From positions 124,001-188,000 of the IMG/VR virus record IMGVR_UViG_3300028392_000029: DNA of 64,000 nt; one strand, given 5' to 3'. Below the pieces are notes generated by a model that did no database searches, had not been told where the DNA came from, and worked only from the letters and a program-made list of their open reading frames with translations. The translations under genes and the position numbers were made by a program. Origin of the DNA: a virus. Below, one piece after another: positions 1 through 9,401 of this stretch; position 1 is the first letter of the stretch, and the number at the start of each line of letters is the position of its first letter.

Positions 1-3000
1 TATGATTCATATCCGGTGGGCGCACTTGTTACCTACAATGATGTACAGTATCGTGCTATACTTCCAACTTTTGGTAACACAACTGTCATTATTACAGCAA
101 TAGACGGATTTACTGGACGATTAACAACAACATCGACAGCAAGTCTTGAGCCCGGACGACTTTTAAAATTTGAAAGCACTGGAGCATTTGGAGGAATTAT
201 CCCAACACAAAACTATTATGTGTTAAGCATAGATAATAGCACTCAATTTACAATTACTGATACGTACAACGGCACTAATTTTGTTTTATTAACATCGGGT
301 AAAGGTCGCATGACGGTTACACAAGAGGCCCCTAGTGCCCCATCCGCTGGTGTATCATCATGGACAAGAGTAAAAGATCAAATTGGACCTTCAGCACACG
401 GAGTAGTGTCTTTATATTCTAAAGACACAAATAATATCTATACATTAGTTGATACAATTATCAGCCCTAACATCACAGCTAACGAGCAATTTGGATCAAC
501 TATTACATTTGGTAATAACAACTTGTTCATTGGAGCTGTTGGAAACAATAACAATACAGGCGCAGTTTATGGCTTAGTCTATACAGAGTTTTTAGAAGCT
601 ACTACAGGCTACAATCCAGTTGGTAGTAGTTTTAGTACAATTGTTGTAAGTTCAACAGTGGGAATCCGAGAAGGTATGTATGTTCGAGGAATTGGATTTA
701 CCGGAGACCAGCAAGTTGAAGCTGTTATTAATTCAGTAACTTTAGTGCTAACTGGTAGTCCTAATTCTACACCTAGCGGCACACTAAACTTTATTTCTAT
801 AGGTTGGAGATACCAACCCGTACTGCCGATTACTGGAACAGTTGCAGGTAGCAACTTTGGAAGCAGTATTGCAGTTAGCGGGGACAACTCGGTACTGGCT
901 ATTGCGGCAGCAGGCGGCACAGTTGGCGGCTCAGTAACTGTATTTTTTAATATAAATGAAGTTGCAGGGTCTCAGCAATTAATCAGTAATTCCGACATAA
1001 ATTTTGGACAAAGTATTTCTTTGTCTGACTCTTCAGAATATTTGATTATCTCAGATGACAGTGCTAGTAAAATATTACGTCCGCAAATTGGAAATGTATA
1101 CATTTACAAATTTAATGGTATTAATTACGGAACTACTCCGTACCAGACATTAGTTGATCACCACCCTGAACCAAATGGCAGGTTTGGAAATAAAGTTTCG
1201 TTCATGAATGATTACAAAACTATAGTCGTTTATAGTTTATATGGCGATACCGCTAATGCTATGACATTTAATACAGGAGGTGTTACGACATTTGACAAAA
1301 ATTCAACGACTTTCTCAACTAAAAATTCTGATAGCGGTAGAATAGATATCTATGACAATTATTTTACTAAATGGGTGTTTAGTGAAAGTTTAGCCACAAC
1401 AAATCAGTCATCTGACGGATTTGGAACAGGATTTGCTGTAGGTAACGATCATGTGTTTGTTAGCGCACCAAATGCTGTAGATTATGATAATTTACAACAA
1501 CCATATATTTCTGGCAGAGTATATTATTATGGTAAACAGCCTAATACTCATACTTGGGAAACATACAAACAAGAAATTGAAAAACCTAATATTAGCAGAG
1601 TTAAAAAAGCATTTTTGTATAACAGAACTACGAACCAACTAATCAGATATTTAGATGTAGTTGACCCTGCCCAGGGCAAAATTCCCGGGCCAGCTGAAGA
1701 AGAAATTAAATTTAAAACATTTTATGATCCAGCCCATTATTCAGTTGGAGATGATAGAGTCAATATAGATGCAAGATCTGCCTGGTCAAAAGACCAAGTA
1801 GGTACATTATGGTGGGACTTGCGGACTGCAAAGTTTATTGATAGTTACTCAAGCGATGTTGTATACAGAAATAGTACTTGGAATTCTTTAGCAATTGGAG
1901 CCAGTATTGATATCTACGAGTGGGTATCGACTACTAATTTGCCATCTGCCTGGGACAAAATAGCTGATACTGGTGCCGGAGTGGCCTTAGGTATCAGCGG
2001 AAAGTCTTTATATGGAGATAGTTGTTATTCAACTAGACAAGTATATGATAATGTTAGTAAAAAATTTAAAACTACTTATTTTTATTGGGTAAAAAATAAA
2101 AAAATAACTCCGGATATTCCGGGCAGAAATAAGTCTGCATTAGATGTATCTAAATTAATTGGTAATCCTAGAGGAGAAGGATATACATTTTTAGCACTAA
2201 CTGGGCTAAATTCGTTCAGTCTAATAAATGCTAAACAATATTTAAGCAACACTGATGTAGTGTTAAGTGTCGAATACTGGACAGTTGACAAGACTGATCA
2301 AAATATACACAGCCAATGGAAGATGATTAGCAACGATTCTGCAGTCACATTACCAAGTGTCATCGAGAAAAAATTATTTGATAGTTTATGCGGTCGTGAT
2401 GAAGCTGGTAGACTGGTTCCGGATCCTACATTACCAATTAAATTAAAATACGGAATTGAGAATAGACCTCGACAAGGCATGTTTGTTAATAGATTTGAGG
2501 CTCTTAAACAGTATATAGAGCATGCAAATAGTATTATGTTATCTGAGCAAATTGTCAGTAATTGTGACATAAGTGCTTTAAAATCATACGATCCTGAGCC
2601 AAATATGGATAAGGGTTTATATGATGTTGTGTTTGATACTGACTTAGAATTAAGATTTGCAAATATTGTAAACTTTGTAAGAGCATCTGCAAGTCCTGTG
2701 ATATCAAACGGCAAAATAGTCGGAGTCACAATTACTAATCCAGGTAAAGGATACCTAATTGCCCCATATATTTCTATAGTTGGAACCGGAGCAAATGCAA
2801 TAGTTAGATCAATAGTTAATAATCTAGGACAAATTACCGGCACTGAAATTATCAATGGCGGCTCCGGCTATTCTGATGCAACAGTTTGTTTGATTAGAGA
2901 TTACTCAGCACTGGTTCATAGCGATAGCCAGGCAAGTAATAACTGGAGTATATATTCATATGACGGATATAATCAAGTATGGTCGCGTATTATTACCCAG

Positions 3001-6000
3001 GCATACGATGTTAGGAATTTTTGGACGTATGCAGACTGGTATGCTCTAGGCTACAGCCAATTTAGTGCGGTTGACTACTCTGTATCGACTCTGGCAGATC
3101 TGAATAGTATCACAGTTCTTATTGGCCAAGTTGTTAAAGTTAGAACAACAAATTCTGGTGGTTGGGAGTTATTATTAAAATATAATGAATCAACATCAGT
3201 TGATTGGACGTTATCTTATAAAGTAGTTGGTATTCAAAACGGTACTATACAATTTAGTTCTACACTTTATGAATTTGTTGATACTGGAATAGGATACGAT
3301 GGATCTACATTTGACGGTAGTTCGTTTGATATTGTAGCCGCAGTTGAATTACGTATCATTTTAAAAACTATAAAAAACAAGATTTTTATTAATACATTAA
3401 AACAAGAATATTTAAATTTATTTTTTACCGCGGTACGATATACACATAGCGAACAATCTTATATTGATTGGATATTTAAGACTAGCTTTATACGAGCTGA
3501 ACACAATGTTGGTACGTTAAATCAACCAGTAACATATACACCAGACAATCTAGGTAATTTTGAAGATTATATCGCAGAAGTGAAACCTTATAGAACGAAG
3601 ATCCGAGAGTACATAAGCAATTATGATAATATCGATAACGGTAGTTTAGCTGTTACTGACTTTGATCTGCAACCAGTATACGAAAATAATCAAATTTCGT
3701 TAATTAATACCTATGTCGCAGATGGAGTAATCCAAGCCTCAGATCCCTTAATAAGATCGTATCCTTGGAAATTTTGGTTAGATAATGTTGGATATATTGT
3801 AACTGAATTGCGGATAGTGTCTGGCGGCAGTGGATATGTAACTGAACCTACAGTTGTTATTACAAGTAATAGCGGCAAAGGAGCTACAGCTAAGGCATTA
3901 TATACTAACGGCGTGATCAATAGAGTAATACTGTTAACACCTGGTTCTGGATACTTGTCAGCCCCAACAGTAACAGTAAACGGCGGACTATCAGCCACCG
4001 GGGTACCGGCAGTTGTAGTAGCGGTCATTGGCGATAGTCCTGTTCGATCAACGCTAGTTAAAATAAAATTTGATAGATTAACACAAACTTATTATATTAA
4101 TCAGTTAGAAAACACTGAAACATTTACCGGATCAGGAGCCAAGTTACAATACAAACTACAATGGGCTCCCGATATTCGAATTGGAAAATCTAAAGTAATT
4201 ATAAATGGTGTGCCTGTGTTGCGTGAATTATATAAATTTGCCACTGTAACATCTAAGACTAAGGGGTATACAACATATGCAGGGTCTATAACATTTACAA
4301 CACCCCCGGCAATCGGGGCCGTTATAGAAGTTTCTTATATAAAAAATTGGGATCTTCTAAATGCGGCAGACCGTGTGCAGTATTATTATAATTCTTCGTC
4401 TGGTAATCTAGGTAAAGACCTTGCACAGTTAATGACAGGAATTGATTATGGTGGTGTGATCGTAACCGGGCTAGGATTTGATTTAAGTTCTGGATGGGAT
4501 GCTCTACCGTATTTTTCAGACAAGTGGGATAGTGTTGATCCAACATTTGACGATTATATAGTAACAGCATCTGCCAATCAAAAGGTATTCACATTACCGT
4601 ATAATCCACCTGCTGGCACACAAATCAATGTGTATCATTTACAAAGTCATATAGATTCGTATGTTTCTGACGGTGCAAAATTAGAATATATTTACAGCGT
4701 GTTGTCAGAATTGCCAGTGGTGACGGTAGTTCGCACAGTATCTAGTGCAACACAATCGTTGTTAGTTAATAGCGCAGGGCTCCCTACGCTTACTATTGCA
4801 AGTACAGTCGGATTAAAAATTGGCGATGTAGTTACATGTAGCTCAACGGCAGCATTTAGCTATAACACAAAAATAACAGCAATACCATCGGCAACAACAG
4901 TTAGTCTGAGTCAAATTATATTTGTTGATGTCCCATCAGCTAGTTCAATAGTATTTACTAGAACATTAGTATCACCGATTGATGTTACTATAAACAAGAA
5001 TGGATCTATCATCCTGGTAAATCCAATTGCTGCCGGCAGTACTATAAAAATATCTGGCAGCTTGGCTCCGGTTAGAATTGATGATCCGGCATACAGCACC
5101 CTTCAACAAAAAAATCTCGATGCTGTGATGTATACTCCTATAGTAGGAAGTCCGGGACAGACTATTACTCCACTTGATAACGGAACTGCAAGCGTTGTAA
5201 CTCCGAGCCAGATATATGATGCTGGACAAGCATCAACAGTATATACCTCCTCGGATACTACCGTTGATGGTGAAATAATTAACAATAGTATTTCTAATAT
5301 TATTGAACTACCTCCAGAGTATTCAGTACTAGCAGGCGATAGATTTATATTCCGTAAGAGTACAAGTGATGGTGCAATAGTTCCACAGAATGTTGATTAC
5401 GATACTGCCATCACCGGCGGAACAACTGCACACGATCTTAGCGGAGCGTTCACCACAGCAACTGGATTTGCAGCCGACGATATAATTATGGATGGAGATG
5501 GATTAGTAACACCTACGTCTAGCCCAGCTCCTGAAGAAGTCGTACCTGGACAGATTGTAGATACCTTAGCAATAAAAGTGTACGATCAATTTAGTTCGGG
5601 TAGTGCAAGGTTCAAAGTAGATAGGTACTTTAGTGACGGAGTAACATCATCATACTCGATATCACAGCAGCCTAATAGCCCACAAGCAGTGGTTGTAAAA
5701 TTAGGAAATGTAATAGAAACTCAGGTTGATAATTATACTGTTGATTATCGTAATAAATTAATTAAATTCAACACTGTACCGCCCGCCGGACAAGAAATTG
5801 GAATATTCAGTGTAGGATTTAATGGTAATAATATTTTAGATATTGACTATTTTGTTGGAGATGGAGTAACGCAAGAATTTGTCACTAGAGCAACCTGGTT
5901 AGATACTATTACCACATTAGTTTATATCGACGGAGTTGTTGCTAATGCAGAGTTGTTTAAGACTGATTCTAGCTATTCGTTTACTAATGCAGTTGGCATT

Positions 6001-7863
6001 AGATTTATTACACCTCCGGTAGCAGGCGCTCTAATAAATTTTGTTATTGTTAGCGGAAATCAACATACATTCTCAATTACTAAAGCTGAGCGTATTACAC
6101 CTAATGGGAGTTCTACATCGTTTATACTAGCAAATCCTATAGGTACAAGTATCCCGAACGAATCTAATATTATTGTTAGAGTTGGATCTAATATTCTTCG
6201 AGCACCAACTAATAGTTACTTTACTATAGGCGGTAACAGATTAAACTATACAATCGATGCTACTAAGTTTAGACCATATGAACTTACGATTGACAACATA
6301 CAAGTTATCGCTGATGGTAAACTACTAGTGCTGGGTAACGATTATATTGTTGACATTGGCGGGATCGCTATTAAATTGAGTAGACCTACTTATAAATTTT
6401 ATGCCGGTAAACAACTAGTTGTTAGTGTAAATGTAGGAGCAGATTATTCGTATAATCCTCTTAACAATACAATTACATTTAATACAGCTCCTGCACTTAA
6501 CAGTGTAGTAGAAGTGATCAGTAGTTATCAGCATAACATTTTAGATGTTGAAAGAACCACAACAACTATTTCTTCAGATTTAAGTATAACACCTGATACT
6601 TTAGAATTTTATACGTATACTGCCCTGAGTACTGGTCGTATAGAGCTAGACAGACCGGTCATAGATGACAATTATGTTTGGGTAATGAAGAACAACACAT
6701 TACTGATTCCAAGTTCTGATTATAAAGTCAATGATGATAAAATCAGTATTCAGTTGGCAGCAATACCAACAGATGCTGATAATATATCAGTAATGCTTTT
6801 CAGTAGCAGAATAATAACATCTAGCATTTCTTATATGCAATTTAAAGATATGTTAAATCGTGTAATATACAAACGACTAAGTCTTAACAAACAAACATCG
6901 TTAGTTAATGATTTGCTTTGGAACGATACTATAATCACTGTCAAAGATGCTAGTAATTTTGATATTCCTAATCCATCACAAAATAAACCCGGTATCATTG
7001 AAATCCGAGGCGAACGAATCGAATATTTCGCTCTTACTGGAAATGTGTTAAGTAGATTACGTCGGGGTACTTTAGGAACAGGAACTCCGGAAATCCATAT
7101 AATTGGATCAAAAGTTCAAGATATCGGTCGATCAGAAACAATTCCATACAGTGATAAATTAACAGTTGACCAAATATTGTCAGATGGTACAAATATTGTA
7201 AATCTAGGGTTTACACCAATGACCAGTGTGGTTGCTACTGGAAAGTACACAAGCACATCAGAATGGACATATGCTACAGGATACACATCTTCAATCCCAG
7301 TAGGGTATGTACAAGCAGACGACATTGAAGTATTTGTCGGTGGATATGATTCTAGCTTATCATGGGCCGCAGGAGTTGTCTATAATGTTGGAACAGTAGT
7401 AACTGTGGGTAGTTATACCTACAGATGTATTACACAGCATACTAGTAGCTCCAAATTTAGCACAGACAGTAGTAATTGGACTTTCTTTATTGGAAATATT
7501 CGACTAAAGAAAACTCCTTATAAAGTACACAATGTTAATATTGCTCCTTACAGCCCCGAAGGTGATGTGCAACTAGATGCAGATTTTGCAGTTAACGGTA
7601 CTTTATCTAGTATTCGTCTTACTAATAAATTAGCAGTAGGAACTCAAGTTACAGTTGTTAGACGTACTGGCACAGCTTGGGACGGTTCTATTAATATTCT
7701 AAATGACGATGGCGATATCTCTAGATTCTTAAAAGCTACTCCTGGAGTATGGTATACTGATTACAATAAATATTTGCAACAAACAACAACATCCAATTCT
7801 ACATTTGATTCAACAATTGGAACATTTGATGCAACAAACACTACATTTGACCAAGGAAACTAA
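1..7863 (+). CDS. Giant tail/adhesin structural protein, 5' end outside window
   Basis: The frame is open from the first base, so the true start lies upstream and at least 2620 residues are visible. Near the start is a YPVGALVTYNDVQYRA motif and near the end AAGVVYNVGTVVTVGSYTYR; both resemble the small aromatic-rich chitin/carbohydrate-binding modules of phage fibres. Residues of roughly 150-510 carry five FG-GAP-like repeats (for example NFGSSIAVSGDNSVLAIAA and DGFGTGFAVGNDHVFVSAP), suggesting a beta-propeller. Later there are paired GSGY-type beta repeats (about 890-960 and 1260-1330), then several GDGVTQEF / FxTPPxAG repeats typical of phage baseplate or fibre proteins. It heads a run of fibre genes with a 2-nt gap to the next. 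Role inferred: a long tail or host-recognition fibre. It cannot be assigned to a single T4 counterpart. Confidence 0.8.
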   Translation, partial: YDSYPVGALVTYNDVQYRAILPTFGNTTVIITAIDGFTGRLTTTSTASLEPGRLLKFESTGAFGGIIPTQNYYVLSIDNSTQFTITDTYNGTNFVLLTSGKGRMTVTQEAPSAPSAGVSSWTRVKDQIGPSAHGVVSLYSKDTNNIYTLVDTIISPNITANEQFGSTITFGNNNLFIGAVGNNNNTGAVYGLVYTEFLEATTGYNPVGSSFSTIVVSSTVGIREGMYVRGIGFTGDQQVEAVINSVTLVLTGSPNSTPSGTLNFISIGWRYQPVLPITGTVAGSNFGSSIAVSGDNSVLAIAAAGGTVGGSVTVFFNINEVAGSQQLISNSDINFGQSISLSDSSEYLIISDDSASKILRPQIGNVYIYKFNGINYGTTPYQTLVDHHPEPNGRFGNKVSFMNDYKTIVVYSLYGDTANAMTFNTGGVTTFDKNSTTFSTKNSDSGRIDIYDNYFTKWVFSESLATTNQSSDGFGTGFAVGNDHVFVSAPNAVDYDNLQQPYISGRVYYYGKQPNTHTWETYKQEIEKPNISRVKKAFLYNRTTNQLIRYLDVVDPAQGKIPGPAEEEIKFKTFYDPAHYSVGDDRVNIDARSAWSKDQVGTLWWDLRTAKFIDSYSSDVVYRNSTWNSLAIGASIDIYEWVSTTNLPSAWDKIADTGAGVALGISGKSLYGDSCYSTRQVYDNVSKKFKTTYFYWVKNKKITPDIPGRNKSALDVSKLIGNPRGEGYTFLALTGLNSFSLINAKQYLSNTDVVLSVEYWTVDKTDQNIHSQWKMISNDSAVTLPSVIEKKLFDSLCGRDEAGRLVPDPTLPIKLKYGIENRPRQGMFVNRFEALKQYIEHANSIMLSEQIVSNCDISALKSYDPEPNMDKGLYDVVFDTDLELRFANIVNFVRASASPVISNGKIVGVTITNPGKGYLIAPYISIVGTGANAIVRSIVNNLGQITGTEIINGGSGYSDATVCLIRDYSALVHSDSQASNNWSIYSYDGYNQVWSRIITQAYDVRNFWTYADWYALGYSQFSAVDYSVSTLADLNSITVLIGQVVKVRTTNSGGWELLLKYNESTSVDWTLSYKVVGIQNGTIQFSSTLYEFVDTGIGYDGSTFDGSSFDIVAAVELRIILKTIKNKIFINTLKQEYLNLFFTAVRYTHSEQSYIDWIFKTSFIRAEHNVGTLNQPVTYTPDNLGNFEDYIAEVKPYRTKIREYISNYDNIDNGSLAVTDFDLQPVYENNQISLINTYVADGVIQASDPLIRSYPWKFWLDNVGYIVTELRIVSGGSGYVTEPTVVITSNSGKGATAKALYTNGVINRVILLTPGSGYLSAPTVTVNGGLSATGVPAVVVAVIGDSPVRSTLVKIKFDRLTQTYYINQLENTETFTGSGAKLQYKLQWAPDIRIGKSKVIINGVPVLRELYKFATVTSKTKGYTTYAGSITFTTPPAIGAVIEVSYIKNWDLLNAADRVQYYYNSSSGNLGKDLAQLMTGIDYGGVIVTGLGFDLSSGWDALPYFSDKWDSVDPTFDDYIVTASANQKVFTLPYNPPAGTQINVYHLQSHIDSYVSDGAKLEYIYSVLSELPVVTVVRTVSSATQSLLVNSAGLPTLTIASTVGLKIGDVVTCSSTAAFSYNTKITAIPSATTVSLSQIIFVDVPSASSIVFTRTLVSPIDVTINKNGSIILVNPIAAGSTIKISGSLAPVRIDDPAYSTLQQKNLDAVMYTPIVGSPGQTITPLDNGTASVVTPSQIYDAGQASTVYTSSDTTVDGEIINNSISNIIELPPEYSVLAGDRFIFRKSTSDGAIVPQNVDYDTAITGGTTAHDLSGAFTTATGFAADDIIMDGDGLVTPTSSPAPEEVVPGQIVDTLAIKVYDQFSSGSARFKVDRYFSDGVTSSYSISQQPNSPQAVVVKLGNVIETQVDNYTVDYRNKLIKFNTVPPAGQEIGIFSVGFNGNNILDIDYFVGDGVTQEFVTRATWLDTITTLVYIDGVVANAELFKTDSSYSFTNAVGIRFITPPVAGALINFVIVSGNQHTFSITKAERITPNGSSTSFILANPIGTSIPNESNIIVRVGSNILRAPTNSYFTIGGNRLNYTIDATKFRPYELTIDNIQVIADGKLLVLGNDYIVDIGGIAIKLSRPTYKFYAGKQLVVSVNVGADYSYNPLNNTITFNTAPALNSVVEVISSYQHNILDVERTTTTISSDLSITPDTLEFYTYTALSTGRIELDRPVIDDNYVWVMKNNTLLIPSSDYKVNDDKISIQLAAIPTDADNISVMLFSSRIITSSISYMQFKDMLNRVIYKRLSLNKQTSLVNDLLWNDTIITVKDASNFDIPNPSQNKPGIIEIRGERIEYFALTGNVLSRLRRGTLGTGTPEIHIIGSKVQDIGRSETIPYSDKLTVDQILSDGTNIVNLGFTPMTSVVATGKYTSTSEWTYATGYTSSIPVGYVQADDIEVFVGGYDSSLSWAAGVVYNVGTVVTVGSYTYRCITQHTSSSKFSTDSSNWTFFIGNIRLKKTPYKVHNVNIAPYSPEGDVQLDADFAVNGTLSSIRLTNKLAVGTQVTVVRRTGTAWDGSINILNDDGDISRFLKATPGVWYTDYNKYLQQTTTSNSTFDSTIGTFDATNTTFDQGN

Positions 7864-7865
7864 CA

Positions 7866-8732
7866 ATGTCACAGCAACTTATTAATTTAGGATCAGCACC
7901 TAACGATCATTCGGGCGATTCATTGCGTACCGGTGCCCAAAAAATAAATGCTAATTTTACTGAATTGTATACTAGTACAGTAATTCCCTCGCAAGTTGGA
8001 AGTGCTGGCTTGTTTTTAAGTACCAACGGTACAAATTTATCTTGGCAAGCCCCTACAATCAATAATGTAGTGTTAACAACTAATTCTTATGCAGATCCCA
8101 CATGGATTACCAGTCTAAGTTACGCTAAAATAAATGGAGCTCCCGCACAATATACATTGCCAACCGCTAGTACAAGTGTATTAGGTGGCGTTAAAGTTGA
8201 CGGTATATCGGTGGTAATTAGTGGTGCAGGAGTTATCAGTTCTCCAGCACAGGTTATTCCTACTGCAAGTGCTAGTACATTAGGCGCAGTAAAGATTGAC
8301 GGCGTTACGGTTACCTTAAACGGTAGCAGCCAGTTAGTTGCCGCACAAACAACTATAGTAAGAACTACTGTGTCTGGAACAACACAAACAATTGCCGCAG
8401 GCTCCTTTGACATTATTACTATTACTGGTTTTAAAAGTTATGCATTGCTATCTATAACAACCAGCGCGGCAGCCTGGGTATCAGTATATACCTCCACAGC
8501 AACGCAGGCAGCAGATGCAAGCAGATCAATAACAACAGATCCAGTTCCGGGCAACGGAATCGTAGCTGAGATGATTTCAACTACTGCAAAAACACAAAAA
8601 TTTACCCCAATGGTTATGGGATTTAATGACGAAGTGGTTCCAAATAACAACATACAATTGAAAGTATACAATAATGGTGTTGCATCTGCCGCTATAACAG
8701 TAACTCTTGCTCTAATCCAGCTAGAACGTTGA
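7866..8732 (+). CDS. Tail fibre-like structural protein
   Basis: 288 residues. The N-terminus (NLGSAPNDHSGDSLRTGAQK, then INANFTELY) is a motif common at the start of fibre proteins of marine T4-like phages. The middle has two near-identical repeats of the form LPTASTSVLGGVKVDG / IPTASASTLGAVKIDG, the pattern of a trimeric fibre shaft. The C-terminal about 110 residues are Thr/Ser/Ala-rich beta sequence. It starts 2 nt after the giant protein and probably shares its transcript. Fibre or decoration role is inferred from sequence style and position. Confidence 0.7.
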   Translation: MSQQLINLGSAPNDHSGDSLRTGAQKINANFTELYTSTVIPSQVGSAGLFLSTNGTNLSWQAPTINNVVLTTNSYADPTWITSLSYAKINGAPAQYTLPTASTSVLGGVKVDGISVVISGAGVISSPAQVIPTASASTLGAVKIDGVTVTLNGSSQLVAAQTTIVRTTVSGTTQTIAAGSFDIITITGFKSYALLSITTSAAAWVSVYTSTATQAADASRSITTDPVPGNGIVAEMISTTAKTQKFTPMVMGFNDEVVPNNNIQLKVYNNGVASAAITVTLALIQLER

Positions 8733-8761
8733 TAACATTAAACTAGCACATTATAAACATT

Positions 8762-8769
8762 GATAAATA
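8762..8769 (+). promoter_or_regulatory. T4-late-like promoter box (GATAAATA)
   Basis: GATAAATA lies 20 nt before the next ATG in the only sizeable gap of this part of the fibre cluster. T4 late promoters consist of a TATAAATA -10 box without a -35. The same box recurs upstream of other late-type genes here, which supports the call. Confidence 0.55.
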
Positions 8770-8789
8770 CCATATAAAGAGAGACCATT

Positions 8790-9398
8790 ATGCAGAGTAA
8801 AGACGTAACTGGAATACATATAGAAGGGCATATTAAGATATATAACCCTGAATCCAAAGAAATTTATGTTAACAAACGTAATGCAATCCATTACGAAAAC
8901 ATTAGTATTGCTCTAGCACAAAGCATGGCTAACAGCGGACAAGGGTTTGTCTATCAAATGGCGTTTGGCAATGGCGGTACAGCTATCGATCCTACAGGAA
9001 TTATCACGTATCTAAGCCCAAATAGTTCAGGATCAAACGCTAGTTTATACAATCAAACTTATTCTAAAATAGTTGACGGGCGTTCAAGCAATAATATTGA
9101 TCCAACCCGCAATTATATTGAAACTCGACATGTGACCGGTACAAATTATACTGATATATTTGTAACTTGTTTATTAGATTACGGCGAACCTGGTTCACAG
9201 AGTGCGTATGATACAACGTCTGATGGCGCTAATGCATTTTTATTTGATGAGTTAGGATTACAAAGTTATAGCCCAACTGGTCAAAGTTTATTGTTAACAC
9301 ATGTTATTTTCCATCCTGTACAAAAAAGTTTAAACAGATTGATTCAGATCGATTATACTGTGCGTATACAAAGTTTGACTGGCCTGGTAGGAGTTTAA
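8790..9398 (+). CDS. Conserved phage structural protein
   Basis: 202 residues, beginning MQSKDVTGIHIEGHIKIY. Its position between fibre genes and its resemblance to short proteins next to fibre genes in T4-like phages suggest a virion component. No catalytic motif is visible. The start has an AGAGAG purine stretch 6-12 nt upstream and a late-type promoter box 20 nt upstream. It ends 3 nt before the next gene. Confidence 0.6.
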   Translation: MQSKDVTGIHIEGHIKIYNPESKEIYVNKRNAIHYENISIALAQSMANSGQGFVYQMAFGNGGTAIDPTGIITYLSPNSSGSNASLYNQTYSKIVDGRSSNNIDPTRNYIETRHVTGTNYTDIFVTCLLDYGEPGSQSAYDTTSDGANAFLFDELGLQSYSPTGQSLLLTHVIFHPVQKSLNRLIQIDYTVRIQSLTGLVGV

Positions 9399-9401
9399 TA
9401 A

